A stretch of 64,000 nt of DNA, taken from assembly GCF_036013955.1 (NCBI RefSeq), contig NZ_CP107903.1, positions 7,688,001 through 7,752,000 of the forward strand, given 5' to 3'. Every line of letters starts with the position of its first letter. The first letter of the stretch is position 1. The notes beneath the pieces are model-generated. The model saw only the letters and a program-made list of their open reading frames with translations. It was not told the DNA's origin and did no database searches. Source of the stretch: Streptomyces sp. NBC_00459 (GTDB lineage Bacteria > Actinomycetota > Actinomycetes > Streptomycetales > Streptomycetaceae). The position numbers and the translations under genes were made by a program. Below, one piece after another: positions 34,953 through 43,809 of this stretch.

Positions 34953-37136
34953 TCAGCCCTGCGCCGAGTGCCGTCCACCCCGCCGTCGCCCGTTCCCGGG
35001 GCCCCGGACCTTCCGGGTGGCCGGAATCATCAGTCCCGCCAACAACCCGACCGCCATCGCGTACGGCCAGAAGCCGAGCCCCGTACCGGCCGCCGTGGAA
35101 ACGGAGTCGGTGCTCGCGCCGGCCGCTGCCACCGAGCCCGAAACAGCCCCGGCCCCCGGGCGTGCCCCCGAACCCGCGGTCGGCGACCCACTCTTCGCGA
35201 CCGCCGTCAGGGCCACGTCGTTGCCGTCGCCGCCCCGATAGGTGATCCGGTAGGCCGTGCTGCCGAGCTTCAGCGTGGTGCCCTCCTTCAACCCGCTGAA
35301 CGCACCGGCCGTCTTCGCACGCCCCGTGTGGTTCAGCAGCGTGATCGTACGGGCGGAGCCGGAGGCCGCACCCAGCGACGACAGGTCCAGCGCCCCGGCC
35401 AGCCGCACCGCTCCGCCGACCTTCAACGGCCGCCCCCGAAACACCAGTTCGCCCTTCGCGGCCTGCGTATAGCTGCCCGAGATCGTCAGCCCGTCGGCTA
35501 CCACGCCCTCGTTCGTCACCGAGCCCTTCACCGTCCCCGACCCGGTGAGCGTGGTCCCCACGCGCAGCCCCGCCGAGCCCACGTCCAGCCGCGCGCCCGC
35601 CGCTGTCAGCCGAACCGCCTTGCTGTGAGCGAGAGTTGCCCCACCCCTGAGCGCCAGCGTGCCCTTCGTGACCGTCGTGCTGCCGCCGTACGTCACTCCG
35701 CTGCCCGTCAGCGTCGTCGTCGCCGCGCCCGACTGGGTGAACGAGCCACCGCCGCTGATCCGCGACAGCACCAGCGCCCTGCTCGTGTTCCGTACCACCA
35801 ACGAGCCGTCGTTCACGACCCTGTAGAGGGAACCCTTCGTGTACAGGCCGCCGTCGCCGCCCGCCTTTCCGCTGCCCAGGCGCAGTACCGCACCCTTCTC
35901 GACCGTCGTGGACCCGTCGTAGTACTGGACGGCGGCAAACGTGACATCGTTGCCGCGCGTTCCCTTGATGACGATGTCCCCGGCACCGGGCGCGGACAGG
36001 GTGTCGTGGAACCGGCCGCCGCCGATGGGGGCACCCAGCGTCACCGGGCCGTTGTAGTCGAACGTCAGAAGTGAACGGGATCTCGCGGCAAGCAAGTTGA
36101 TGTACACCGTCTCGGCAGTGCCCGGCATGAAGATCTTGTTCGTCGTGCCGTCGCCCCACTGGACGTTCGCGCCCTTGATGTTGGTGCCGCGCTTGTTGAC
36201 GTGTCTGCGGGCGGGCGTCCAGTTGAGGGCGGGGTCACTGAGCGACGGGTCGGTGTCGCCGCCACGGTCCGACCAGCTGTACTGACCGGTCAGCACCACC
36301 TTCGAACCCGGGCGGGACTGGACGTTGATGTCGCTGCCGTACTCGCGCTGGTAGAAGTCCATGCCCATGGTGACCGTCTGGCCGAGCGGCGTGTCGACCG
36401 TCCAGGTGCCCTGGTTGAGGACCTTGCGCACGCGGGGGAGCGACGTCGCGAACTCCGGTCGTCCCGCGTTGACCTGGGTGCCGTTGTCGATCACCCCGGA
36501 GAAGGCGTGGATGCCCGAGAGGTCCCAGGTGCCCCAGAGGAAGCGGGGCTGCGTCACCAGTCCGGCGCCGCTGATCGTGCCCAGGTTGTACGCGCTTTTC
36601 AGCGAGAGGCGCAGGGTGCCGTCCACCCGGATGTTGTCCTGGTTCAGCCGGAACGCCGAGGTGTTGTACGGGAAGTGGCCGATCAGGCCCGTCGTACCGC
36701 CGTTGCCGTACTGGAGGGTGGCTCCCCGCTCGACGGTCACCGCCGGTGGGTCGGGGTTCGTCACGGTGACGTACGGGTGGTTGCCGCCCGGGATGCGCAC
36801 CTGCTGCCCCTGCCGGGACCTGGGCAGTGTGAAGTCGCTGTCCCTCGTCAGGATCAGGGTGCCCGTGCCGCGCACGGTGAGGGTGCCCTCGCCGCGGAAG
36901 ACACCGTTGTACGTCGTCCTCCCGGCGGGCACCCTCACCACCGTGTCGCCGGTGAGCGTGACGTCCCGGCCTGCGAGTACGTCGGCGGTGGCATCCCGGG
37001 GACCGGCCGCCGACGCGGGCGGGGCACCGAGCAGGAGGGCGGTCATCGTGAGGGCCGCGGCAGCCGTGACTGTCTGTCGAGCGGTCCGGTGAGCGGTCCT
37101 GGGGGCGGGGCTGGTGTTGGGGGAGTGGCTGTGCAC
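34953..37136 (-). CDS. Exported beta-helix protein with autotransporter-type repeats and C-terminal membrane anchor
   Basis: A 727-residue protein. Residues 1-43 are an export signal ending ASA. The body is an elongated beta-solenoid: blocks such as GVFRGEGTLTVRGTGTLILT, STTVEKGAVLRLGSGKAG, GGSTTVTKGTLALRGG and GTLTGSGTVKGSVTNEG are the autotransporter-associated beta-strand repeats known from Gram-negative passenger domains. A low-complexity Gly/Ala/Ser linker at about 640-680 leads to one membrane helix (GLGFWPYAMAVGLLAGLMIP) and a basic tail, but no sortase motif is visible. It may be a cell-surface pectin-binding or pectin-cleaving protein. Catalytic residues were not recognised. The GTG start at 37136 has only a weak ribosome binding site. 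Confidence 0.75.
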   Translation of the reverse strand: MHSHSPNTSPAPRTAHRTARQTVTAAAALTMTALLLGAPPASAAGPRDATADVLAGRDVTLTGDTVVRVPAGRTTYNGVFRGEGTLTVRGTGTLILTRDSDFTLPRSRQGQQVRIPGGNHPYVTVTNPDPPAVTVERGATLQYGNGGTTGLIGHFPYNTSAFRLNQDNIRVDGTLRLSLKSAYNLGTISGAGLVTQPRFLWGTWDLSGIHAFSGVIDNGTQVNAGRPEFATSLPRVRKVLNQGTWTVDTPLGQTVTMGMDFYQREYGSDINVQSRPGSKVVLTGQYSWSDRGGDTDPSLSDPALNWTPARRHVNKRGTNIKGANVQWGDGTTNKIFMPGTAETVYINLLAARSRSLLTFDYNGPVTLGAPIGGGRFHDTLSAPGAGDIVIKGTRGNDVTFAAVQYYDGSTTVEKGAVLRLGSGKAGGDGGLYTKGSLYRVVNDGSLVVRNTSRALVLSRISGGGSFTQSGAATTTLTGSGVTYGGSTTVTKGTLALRGGATLAHSKAVRLTAAGARLDVGSAGLRVGTTLTGSGTVKGSVTNEGVVADGLTISGSYTQAAKGELVFRGRPLKVGGAVRLAGALDLSSLGAASGSARTITLLNHTGRAKTAGAFSGLKEGTTLKLGSTAYRITYRGGDGNDVALTAVAKSGSPTAGSGARPGAGAVSGSVAAAGASTDSVSTAAGTGLGFWPYAMAVGLLAGLMIPATRKVRGPGNGRRRGGRHSAQG

Positions 37137-37207
37137 GTGACCGGAGACGGACCGGACTTCCCGGTAATAACAGAAAGTTGCTCAGCGGATTCATGTCCTC
37201 CGACCAG

Positions 37208-37236
37208 TTGACCTTCCCGTAACACGCGCTTACCTT
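37208..37236 (+). promoter_or_regulatory. Candidate sigma-70-type promoter for the GH43 pair
   Basis: TTGACC (37208-37213), a 17-base spacer and TACCTT (37231-37236) fit the actinobacterial housekeeping consensus. The site lies about 145 bases before the first GH43 gene, in the divergent spacer with the beta-helix gene. Confidence 0.5.
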
Positions 37237-37261
37237 TTCGGCACTCGGAATGACAGATCTT

Positions 37262-37277
37262 GTTCGCAATTACGAAC
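37262..37277. promoter_or_regulatory. Perfect inverted repeat overlapping the predicted transcript start
   Basis: GTTCG (37262-37266), CAATTA, CGAAC (37273-37277). It begins 26 bases after the predicted -10 box, which is a repressor-like position for control of the GH43 operon. The arms share the CGAA core with the other palindromes of this locus. Confidence 0.5.
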
Positions 37278-37381
37278 GTTTCTCGTGTCACCCCCCACAC
37301 ACGCACACAAATCCACACCCCCGAGACCTCGCGACCCGCACCCACCGACATCTCGTGCCCCACCCCCGAGAGGCAGTCCGC

Positions 37382-38590
37382 ATGAGCCGCGCCGACGATC
37401 TGCCCGAAGCTCCGCCCGGAGACGTCCCTGAAGACTCCGCCACCTCCGCCCTTTCGGCCCTCTCCGCCCGGAGAACCCTTCTGAAGGGCGCCCTGGCCGG
37501 CGGAGTCCTGGCAGCCAGCTCCGCCATCCCCGGTGTCTCCGGCACCGCGCACGCCGCCACCGCCCCGGCGGGCGCCCCCTGCGCCACCGCCCCGTACGTC
37601 AACCCCCTCGTACGCAACCGCGCCGACCCCCACATCCACCGGCACACCGACGGCCGTTACTACTTCACGGCCACCGCCCCCGAGTACGACCGCATCATCC
37701 TGCGCCGATCCCGCACCATCCGCGGGATCGCCACCGCCGACGAGTCCGTCATCTGGCGCAAGCACGAGACCGGGGCCATGGGCGCGCACATCTGGGCGCC
37801 GGAGATCCACCACATCGACGGCAAGTGGTACGTCTACTTCGCCTCCGCGCCCGCCGAGGCCATCTGGGACATCCGTATCTGGGTCCTGGAGAACGCCAAC
37901 CGCGATCCGTTCACCGGTACTTGGGTCGAGCGCGGTCAGCTGAAGACCGCCTGGGAGACCTTCTCCCTCGACGCCACCACCTTCACCCACCGCGGCTCCC
38001 GCTACCTCGCATGGGCGCAGCACGAACCCGGCATGGACAACAACACGGCTGTCTGGCTGTCGAAGATGGCCGATCCGCTGACTCTGACCGGTCCTCAGAT
38101 CCGGCTCACCACACCGGAGTTCGACTGGGAACGCATCGGCTACCGGGTCAACGAGGGGCCGTCGTTCATCAAGCGCAACGGCCGGATCTTCATGTCGTAC
38201 TCGGCGAGCGCCACCGACTACCACTACTGCATGGGCCTGTTGACCATCGATGCCCGCGCCGACCTCATGGACCCGGCCAACTGGACCAAGTCCCCGACGC
38301 CCGTCTTCACCAGCAACGACACGACCAAGCAGTACGGCCCCGGCCACAACTGCTTCACCGTCGCCGAGGACGGCCGTACCGACGTCCTCGTCTACCACGC
38401 ACGGCAGTACAAGGAGATCGTCGGCGATCCGCTGAACGATCCCAACCGGCACACCCGGGTGCAGAAGCTCGGCTGGAACACCGACGGCACCCCGGACTTC
38501 GGCGTCCCCGTCGCCGACACCGAGACAGTCACACAGACAGGCTCACAGACAGGCACGCAGGTCGGCTCACTTTTGGAGAGTGGCTCATGA
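37382..38590 (+). CDS. Tat-exported GH43 enzyme, exo-alpha-1,5-L-arabinofuranosidase-like (GH43_26)
   Basis: The ATG at 37382 (GAGAGG upstream) gives 402 residues. A Tat signal, ARRTLLKGALAGG at 29-41, is followed by AHA cleavage-type residues near 58. The five-bladed propeller starts with NRADPHI, where Asp82 is the expected general base. The general acid is Glu258 in VNEGPSF. GAHIWAPEIHHIDGKWYVYFA is the typical GH43 middle motif. The sequence resembles the exo-arabinofuranosidase Araf43A of Streptomyces avermitilis, but it ends without the CBM42 domain found there. It probably trims arabinan side chains. It overlaps the next GH43 gene by four bases. Confidence 0.9.
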   Translation: MSRADDLPEAPPGDVPEDSATSALSALSARRTLLKGALAGGVLAASSAIPGVSGTAHAATAPAGAPCATAPYVNPLVRNRADPHIHRHTDGRYYFTATAPEYDRIILRRSRTIRGIATADESVIWRKHETGAMGAHIWAPEIHHIDGKWYVYFASAPAEAIWDIRIWVLENANRDPFTGTWVERGQLKTAWETFSLDATTFTHRGSRYLAWAQHEPGMDNNTAVWLSKMADPLTLTGPQIRLTTPEFDWERIGYRVNEGPSFIKRNGRIFMSYSASATDYHYCMGLLTIDARADLMDPANWTKSPTPVFTSNDTTKQYGPGHNCFTVAEDGRTDVLVYHARQYKEIVGDPLNDPNRHTRVQKLGWNTDGTPDFGVPVADTETVTQTGSQTGTQVGSLLESGS

Positions 38591-39999
38591 GACGTGTGTA
38601 CGCGGTTCTCCTCGCCCTTTGTCTGGCGCTGGCCGGCGCCCTCGCCACCGCCGGGCCCGCCCAGGCCGCGGCCGTGACGATCACCAACGGCACCCAGTTC
38701 ACCGCCACCAACGGTGACCCCGTGCACGCGCACGGCGGCGGGGTCATCAAGGTCGGTTCCTACTACTACTGGTTCGGCGAGCACCGCAACGCCGACAACA
38801 CCTTCCAGTACGTGGACGCCTACCGCTCCACCGACCTGAAGAACTGGGAGTTCCGCAACCACGTCCTGACCCAGTCCAGCGCCTCCGAACTCGCCACCGC
38901 CAACATCGAGCGGCCGAAGGTCATCTACAACGCTGCCACCGGCAAGTACGTGATGTGGATGCACAAGGAGAACGGCGCCGACTACAGCGAGGCCCGTGCC
39001 GCCGTCGCCGTCTCCGACACCGTCGACGGCAACTACACCTGGCAGGGCAGCTTCCGCCCGCTGGACACCCACATGTCCCGTGACATCACGGTGTTCGTGG
39101 ACACCGACGGCACCGGCTACATGATCTCGGCGGCCCGCGAGAACTACGACCTCCAGATCTACCGCCTCACCGCCGACTACACCGGCATCGCCGCCCTGGT
39201 CGCCGACCCCTGGCACGGCGGCCACCGCGAGGCGCCGGCCCTGTTCAAGCGCAACGGCGTCTACTTCATGCTGACTTCGGGCGCCACCGGCTGGAACCCC
39301 AACCAGCAGCAGTACGCCACCGCGACCAGCATCACCGGCCCGTGGACCGCCATGGCGAACGTCGGCGACTCGACGACGTACGGCTCGCAGACCGCGTACG
39401 TCCTTCCCGTGCAGGGGAGTTCGGGCACCTCCTACCTCTACATGGGCGACCGCTGGGGCAACGCCTTCGGCGGGACCGTCAACGACTCCCGTTACGTCTG
39501 GCTGCCGTTGAGCTTCCCCTCCTCGACCACGATGTCCATGTCCTGGTCGCCGGAGGTGACCCTCGACACCGCCACCGGGACGGTCACGGGCAACAGCGCC
39601 ACGTACAACACGCTGATCGCCCGGCACTCGTCCAAGTGCGCCGACGTCACCAGCCAGTCGCTGTGGGCGGGTGCCCAGATCAAGCAGTACACCTGCAACA
39701 GCGGCAACAACCAGAAGTACTGGTTCAAGTCCGTCGCGAGCGGTTACTACCAACTGATGGTCCGCAACAGTTCGTTGTGCGTCCAGGAGAACGCCAGCAC
39801 GGTCACGCAGGAGAACTGCAGTTCCTCGGCCACCAACCAGCAGTGGTCGCTCACCACCACCGGCTCCTACGTCAAGGTCGTCTCCCGCGCGAGCGGCGAG
39901 TGCCTCGACGTGAACGGCGCGTCCACCGCCGACTCGGCCGCCATCATCACGTACACGTGCGGCAGCGGCACGAACCAGCAGTGGACGCGCGGGACATGA
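38587..39999 (+). CDS. Secreted GH43 exo-beta-1,3-galactanase-like enzyme with ricin-type CBM13 (GH43_24)
   Basis: A 470-residue secreted protein. A Sec signal ends at QAAA near residue 30. The GH43 propeller opens with VHAHGGGVIKVGSYYYWFGEHR, characteristic of the galactanase subfamily GH43_24, and includes NIERPKVIYNAATGKYVMWMH and SRDITVFVDTDGTGYMISAA. Residues about 340-470 are a ricin-type trefoil (ARHSSKCADVTSQSLWAG, then SLCVQENASTVTQENC and GECLDVNGASTADSAAI). Enzymes of this type remove galactose from the beta-1,3-galactan backbone of arabinogalactan. The ATGA overlap with the arabinofuranosidase gene indicates coupled translation. Confidence 0.9.
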   Translation: MRRVYAVLLALCLALAGALATAGPAQAAAVTITNGTQFTATNGDPVHAHGGGVIKVGSYYYWFGEHRNADNTFQYVDAYRSTDLKNWEFRNHVLTQSSASELATANIERPKVIYNAATGKYVMWMHKENGADYSEARAAVAVSDTVDGNYTWQGSFRPLDTHMSRDITVFVDTDGTGYMISAARENYDLQIYRLTADYTGIAALVADPWHGGHREAPALFKRNGVYFMLTSGATGWNPNQQQYATATSITGPWTAMANVGDSTTYGSQTAYVLPVQGSSGTSYLYMGDRWGNAFGGTVNDSRYVWLPLSFPSSTTMSMSWSPEVTLDTATGTVTGNSATYNTLIARHSSKCADVTSQSLWAGAQIKQYTCNSGNNQKYWFKSVASGYYQLMVRNSSLCVQENASTVTQENCSSSATNQQWSLTTTGSYVKVVSRASGECLDVNGASTADSAAIITYTCGSGTNQQWTRGT

Positions 40000-40014
40000 C
40001 GAACAGTCAGGCCG

Positions 40015-41712
40015 CTAGGCCAGCAGGTCGAGCGCGTCGATCGCCGTCCCGGCACTGAGGTAGGAGGTCGTCCCCGAACCGCTCACCACGTTGATCTTCA
40101 GCACGTTGTACTGACTGGTGTCCGTGAGCCAGGCGCTCGCCGGGACGCTGTAGGTGAACGTGTTGTTGTTCCCCCGGTAGGACCCGTTGGTCAGCGACCG
40201 GCTGGTCGGCTGGGTGGGCGGGGAGGGGATGGCCGACGTCCAGGTGTCGTTGACGACGACCTGCGGCCGGCCGTTGGCGAAGGCCGTCGTCACGCCGATG
40301 CGCAGGGTGTGCGCGGCGGCGGCCTGCGCCGCGGTCAGCTTGAAGTACACCAGCAGACCGCTGTTGACGTCCTTCCAGATGTAGCAGGGGAACCCCGACG
40401 TCTCGGTGCCGCTGCCGACCACCACGTTGCCGGTCCAGGCGGCTGCCCGGACGTCCGACGGATGCGCGTACGTCATCAGGTCGGCGTTCTTGAAGCCGCT
40501 CGGCGTGCCGTTCCAGTCGTTGATCCGCCAGATCGCGCTCGCGTTGCTGGGGTCGTTCGTGGACGGGATCGCGATCGAGTTGAGCGTGGTCGTGCCACCG
40601 GCGGTGACCGTCACCGTGGTGGTGTAGACGGCGAGTTCGCCCTTGAACACCGTGAGCGTGTACGTCCCCGGAAGGGCACCCGCGATGGAGAAGTAGCCGT
40701 CGGACGCGCGGGCCGAACCCCAGTACTGCGCCGCCGAGTTGGCGATCCCGACCGTGTACGCGTACGCCGTGTTGCGCCCGGTGATCCCGACGCCGGCGAC
40801 CCGGCCCCGGCCGCTCGCGGCGACGTAGCCGGAGATGCCGAGCGAGTCCGCCCAGGGGGTGGTGAGCGTTCCCGCGTACAGCGACGAGGAGGGCGCGCCG
40901 CCGTCCGTGAGGGCGATGACGTACGGGCCCTGGAGGCCGAAGCGCTGGTCCTCGGTCTGGTTCTGGCCGTAGTACAGGATCTCGTACAGGCCGCCGCCGT
41001 CCGCGCTCTGGTGGCGCAGGAGGGAGCGGTAGAAGGGGCCGCCGGAGGCCTTCTCGTGGTTGCTGCGCACCACGTACAGGCCGACGCTGCCGGTGGTCCA
41101 GCCGACGTAGTTGTAGTCGATGACCCGCAGCTTCGAGTAGTGCTTCGAGCGGGTCTGGCCGTCGGACTTCGCGAAGACGTCCGAGGCCTCGATCGTGCTG
41201 TTGGTGTACGTGTACGAGTCGGGCTCGTCGTTGAGGAACAGGCCCGCCTTGACCCGCAGGATGAAGCGGGTCGCCGAGACCGACGTGTCGGCCTTGTTGG
41301 TCCACAAGTAGACGTTGTTCTCGCCGCTGCGAGCCGCGTAGTAGTGCTTCAGCGTGCCGTAGGTGACGCTGACCAGGATCGTCGAACCGGACTGCTGGAT
41401 CGTCACGGTGGAGGCACCGAGGCCGGACTCGATGTGCGAGTTGTTGCCGCCGTAGCCCTGGTACTCGGTGCCGCGGTAGACCAGCGAGGACAGGTCGCCG
41501 TTGGACTTGCGGACCTTGAAGACGAGGTTGGCGCCGGTGTCGATGACGTAGTTCGTGCCGTCGTCGGTGTAGCCGAAGGTCGCCGCCTGCGCGGTGCCGG
41601 GAAGGGCGAGTCCGGCCGCGGTGGCCGTGGCGCCGAGGACGAGTGCACGGCGGCCGAGGTGGAGCCCGGAGCGCCCGGGGATACCGGGTGTTCTGTCGTT
41701 GGCTGCGGACAT
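40015..41712 (-). CDS. Tat-exported rhamnogalacturonan lyase (PL4)
   Basis: A 565-residue secreted enzyme. The twin-arginine signal is LGRRALVLGATATAAGLALPG, ending AQA near residue 43. The three-domain layout of PL4 is visible: a large N-terminal beta-sandwich to about 320 (IDTGANLVFKVRKSNGDLSSL, YRGTEYQGYG, AGLFLNDEPDSYTY), a small fibronectin-like domain (VAGVGITGRNTAYAY...LPGTYTLTVFKGELA), and a C-terminal carbohydrate-binding-like domain (IWRINDWNGTPSGFKNAD onward). It cleaves the rhamnose-galacturonate backbone of RG-I by beta-elimination. It is convergent with the galactanase gene (15 bases apart) and divergent from the acetylesterase. Confidence 0.92.
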   Translation of the reverse strand: MSAANDRTPGIPGRSGLHLGRRALVLGATATAAGLALPGTAQAATFGYTDDGTNYVIDTGANLVFKVRKSNGDLSSLVYRGTEYQGYGGNNSHIESGLGASTVTIQQSGSTILVSVTYGTLKHYYAARSGENNVYLWTNKADTSVSATRFILRVKAGLFLNDEPDSYTYTNSTIEASDVFAKSDGQTRSKHYSKLRVIDYNYVGWTTGSVGLYVVRSNHEKASGGPFYRSLLRHQSADGGGLYEILYYGQNQTEDQRFGLQGPYVIALTDGGAPSSSLYAGTLTTPWADSLGISGYVAASGRGRVAGVGITGRNTAYAYTVGIANSAAQYWGSARASDGYFSIAGALPGTYTLTVFKGELAVYTTTVTVTAGGTTTLNSIAIPSTNDPSNASAIWRINDWNGTPSGFKNADLMTYAHPSDVRAAAWTGNVVVGSGTETSGFPCYIWKDVNSGLLVYFKLTAAQAAAAHTLRIGVTTAFANGRPQVVVNDTWTSAIPSPPTQPTSRSLTNGSYRGNNNTFTYSVPASAWLTDTSQYNVLKINVVSGSGTTSYLSAGTAIDALDLLA

Positions 41713-41791
41713 GTGGGGGTGCCTCCTTCGGAGGTGGGGTGCGGGGGGTGTGGGGGGTGTGCGGTGTTCGGAAGACTGACAGTTGAATCGA

Positions 41792-41863
41792 TTTCGCGAA
41801 AGGGCTTTCGTTGTAAGGAAGTTGGCAGTTGTGTGAAATCGTGCAGCACTCTAGAAAGCGCTT
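41792..41863. promoter_or_regulatory. Cluster of LacI-like palindromes between PL4 and CE12 genes
   Basis: The 205-base divergent spacer holds TTTCGCGAAA (41792-41801), the overlapping CGAAAG-GG-CTTTCG (41797-41810) and AAGCGCTT (41856-41863, within AGAAAGCGCTTG). These resemble operators of LacI-family regulators and share the CGAAA/TTTCG core with sites at 25150 and 33302, though with 4 rather than 3 central bases. Confidence 0.55.
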
Positions 41864-41917
41864 GCCAGACGATGTACGGTCCTGCCGCTGGGCCTTGTCG
41901 AGCGTCGGAGGACTGCT

Positions 41918-42988
41918 GTGGGAACCGCGATGAGACGTTTCAACCGAGCCGTGCTGGCAGCCGTGACGCTGAGCACCGCAACCACCCTGGCCGCCGTACC
42001 CGCGGCGGCTCACGAACGGCCCTCGCACGCCCCGCGAGCCCTGGGCATCGACAACTGCACCGCCACCGCCTGCCACTTCGACGTCGCGCCGGGCACGTAC
42101 GACGTACGGGTGCTGCTGGGCGGTGAGACCGCCGCCAGTACGGCCGTCACCGGCGAGACCCGGCGCGCACTCCTCCCGGAGACCGCCACGGCGGCAGGCG
42201 AGCACGTGGCCCGCAGCTTCACCGTCAACGTCCGTACGCCCGAGGGCGAACCGACCGGCGCCGAGGGCACCCCCGGCCTCGATCTGGTGCTCGGCGGGTC
42301 GGCGCCGGCCCTGGCGGACATCCGGGTGACCCGCGCCGCCCGCCACACCCGGCAGATCTTCCTGATCGGCGACTCGACCGTCTGCGACCAGCCGGGCGAC
42401 CCGTACACCGGCTGGGGCCAGGAGCTCCCGCAGTACCTGCGCAAGGGCCTGTCCGTCGCCAACTACGCGGATTCCGGCGAGAGTACGGTCACCTACCTCG
42501 CCAACTCCGCGCTCTTCCCGACCGTCCAGCCGCTGATCCGCCCCGGCGACCTGGTCCTCGTCCAGCTCGCGCACAACGACAAGCAGACGGACGAGCCGAC
42601 GTACCGCGCGAACCTGGAGACACTCGTCGCGGGTATTCGCGAGCGAGGTGGGAAACCGGTACTGGTGACCCCGATCGTGCGCCGCTGGTTCAACTCCGAC
42701 GGCACCCTGAACAATGGCACCGCCCTGCTGGTCAACGGTCTCGGCGTCGACCACCCGGCGGTGATCCGCGCGGTCGCGGCCGCGCAGAACGTGCCGCTGA
42801 TCGACCTGACGGCGAAGACCAAGGCGCTGGTCGAGTCCTTCGGGGTCGAGGGGTCCAAGGCGCTGTACCTCTACAACGAGAAGCGCGACAACACACACAC
42901 GTCCGTCCGCGGGGCCACGGCCTACGCCGAGTTGGTGCGCGACGAGCTGGTGGCGCAGCGGCTGGTTCCGCGCCACGGGGTCCGATAG
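41918..42988 (+). CDS. Secreted SGNH rhamnogalacturonan acetylesterase (CE12-like)
   Basis: A 356-residue secreted esterase. The GTG at 41918 is preceded by GGAGG. The signal peptide ends AAA near residue 32. An N-terminal beta-domain (to about 145) precedes the SGNH hydrolase domain. Block I is GDSTVCDQ with nucleophile Ser153, block III-like LAHNDKQTDEP, and the C-terminal pair Asp324/His327 in DNTHTS. Family CE12 removes acetyl groups from rhamnogalacturonan, opening it to the PL4 lyase encoded divergently next door. Confidence 0.92.
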   Translation: MGTAMRRFNRAVLAAVTLSTATTLAAVPAAAHERPSHAPRALGIDNCTATACHFDVAPGTYDVRVLLGGETAASTAVTGETRRALLPETATAAGEHVARSFTVNVRTPEGEPTGAEGTPGLDLVLGGSAPALADIRVTRAARHTRQIFLIGDSTVCDQPGDPYTGWGQELPQYLRKGLSVANYADSGESTVTYLANSALFPTVQPLIRPGDLVLVQLAHNDKQTDEPTYRANLETLVAGIRERGGKPVLVTPIVRRWFNSDGTLNNGTALLVNGLGVDHPAVIRAVAAAQNVPLIDLTAKTKALVESFGVEGSKALYLYNEKRDNTHTSVRGATAYAELVRDELVAQRLVPRHGVR

Positions 42989-43004
42989 GGCCACGACAAG
43001 AACC

Positions 43005-43040
43005 CCTGGAGCGTCCCGACCGGAACCGGGGCGCTCCAGG
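43005..43040. terminator. Bidirectional terminator hairpin
   Basis: A 14-bp stem with one G-U pair (CCTGGAGCGTCCCG at 43005-43018, partner at 43027-43040) and an 8-base loop lies between the acetylesterase and the convergent LysE gene. Confidence 0.8.
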
Positions 43041-43071
43041 TTCGACAGCGGCCCGCCCCGGCCGGCCCCGG

Positions 43072-43725
43072 CTACTTCGGCGCCGCGACCAGCCGCACGG
43101 CGAGGCCGGTGAAGACCGTGCCGCTGAAGATGTCGAGGCCGCGGGCGACCCGGCGGCTGCCCCGCAGCGCCGACGAGAGGCGGCCGGAGAGCAGGCCGAT
43201 GGTGGTGTCGACGCTGAGGCCCATCAGGACGAGGGTCAGCCCCAGCAGCAGTAGCTGCCAACTCACGTGCCCCAGACCCGGGTTCACGAACTGCGGCAGG
43301 AACGCCACGTTGAACAGGATCATCTTGGGGTTGAGGAGATTGGTGACGGCGCCCTGCCAGAAGGCGCGCCGCCGCCCCGGACGGGACGGTCCCGAGGCCG
43401 ATGTCACGTCCTCCTCGGCCGTCAGCGGCGACCGGTCGCGGAACGCCTTGACCGCGAGGTAGAGGAGATAGGCCGCGCCCAGCCAGCGCAGTACGTGGTA
43501 CAGCACCGGCAGGGTCGTGAAGAGCGCCGACAGACCGAGCGCCGCCGACACCGCGTGCACCAGGGCTCCGGCCGCCACCCCCAGCGCGGCCAGCACACCG
43601 GTGACCGGGCCGCCGCGTCCGCCCATGGCCACGATGAACATCATGTCGGGCCCGGGAGCGACGCACAGGGCGAAGGCGGCGGCCAGGAAGGCCGCGTACA
43701 GAGAGGGATCCACCATGGTGGTCAT
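43072..43725 (-). CDS. LysE/RhtB-family amino-acid exporter
   Basis: A 217-residue membrane protein with five to six helices. The family start FALCVAPGPDMMFIVAMGGRGG and LGAAYLLYLAVKAFR, then GAVTNLLNPKMILFNVAFLPQFV, are diagnostic. Members export amino acids or homoserine-type metabolites. There is no regulator next door. Substrate unknown. Confidence 0.93.
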   Translation of the reverse strand: MTTMVDPSLYAAFLAAAFALCVAPGPDMMFIVAMGGRGGPVTGVLAALGVAAGALVHAVSAALGLSALFTTLPVLYHVLRWLGAAYLLYLAVKAFRDRSPLTAEEDVTSASGPSRPGRRRAFWQGAVTNLLNPKMILFNVAFLPQFVNPGLGHVSWQLLLLGLTLVLMGLSVDTTIGLLSGRLSSALRGSRRVARGLDIFSGTVFTGLAVRLVAAPK

Positions 43726-43809
43726 GCTCTGCGGTACGCGGCAAACCGTCGATCGAGTTTCGCGGGCCGAGACACACGAGGTCCTGCCGGTGCGGCCGGT
43801 ACTGCCGGT

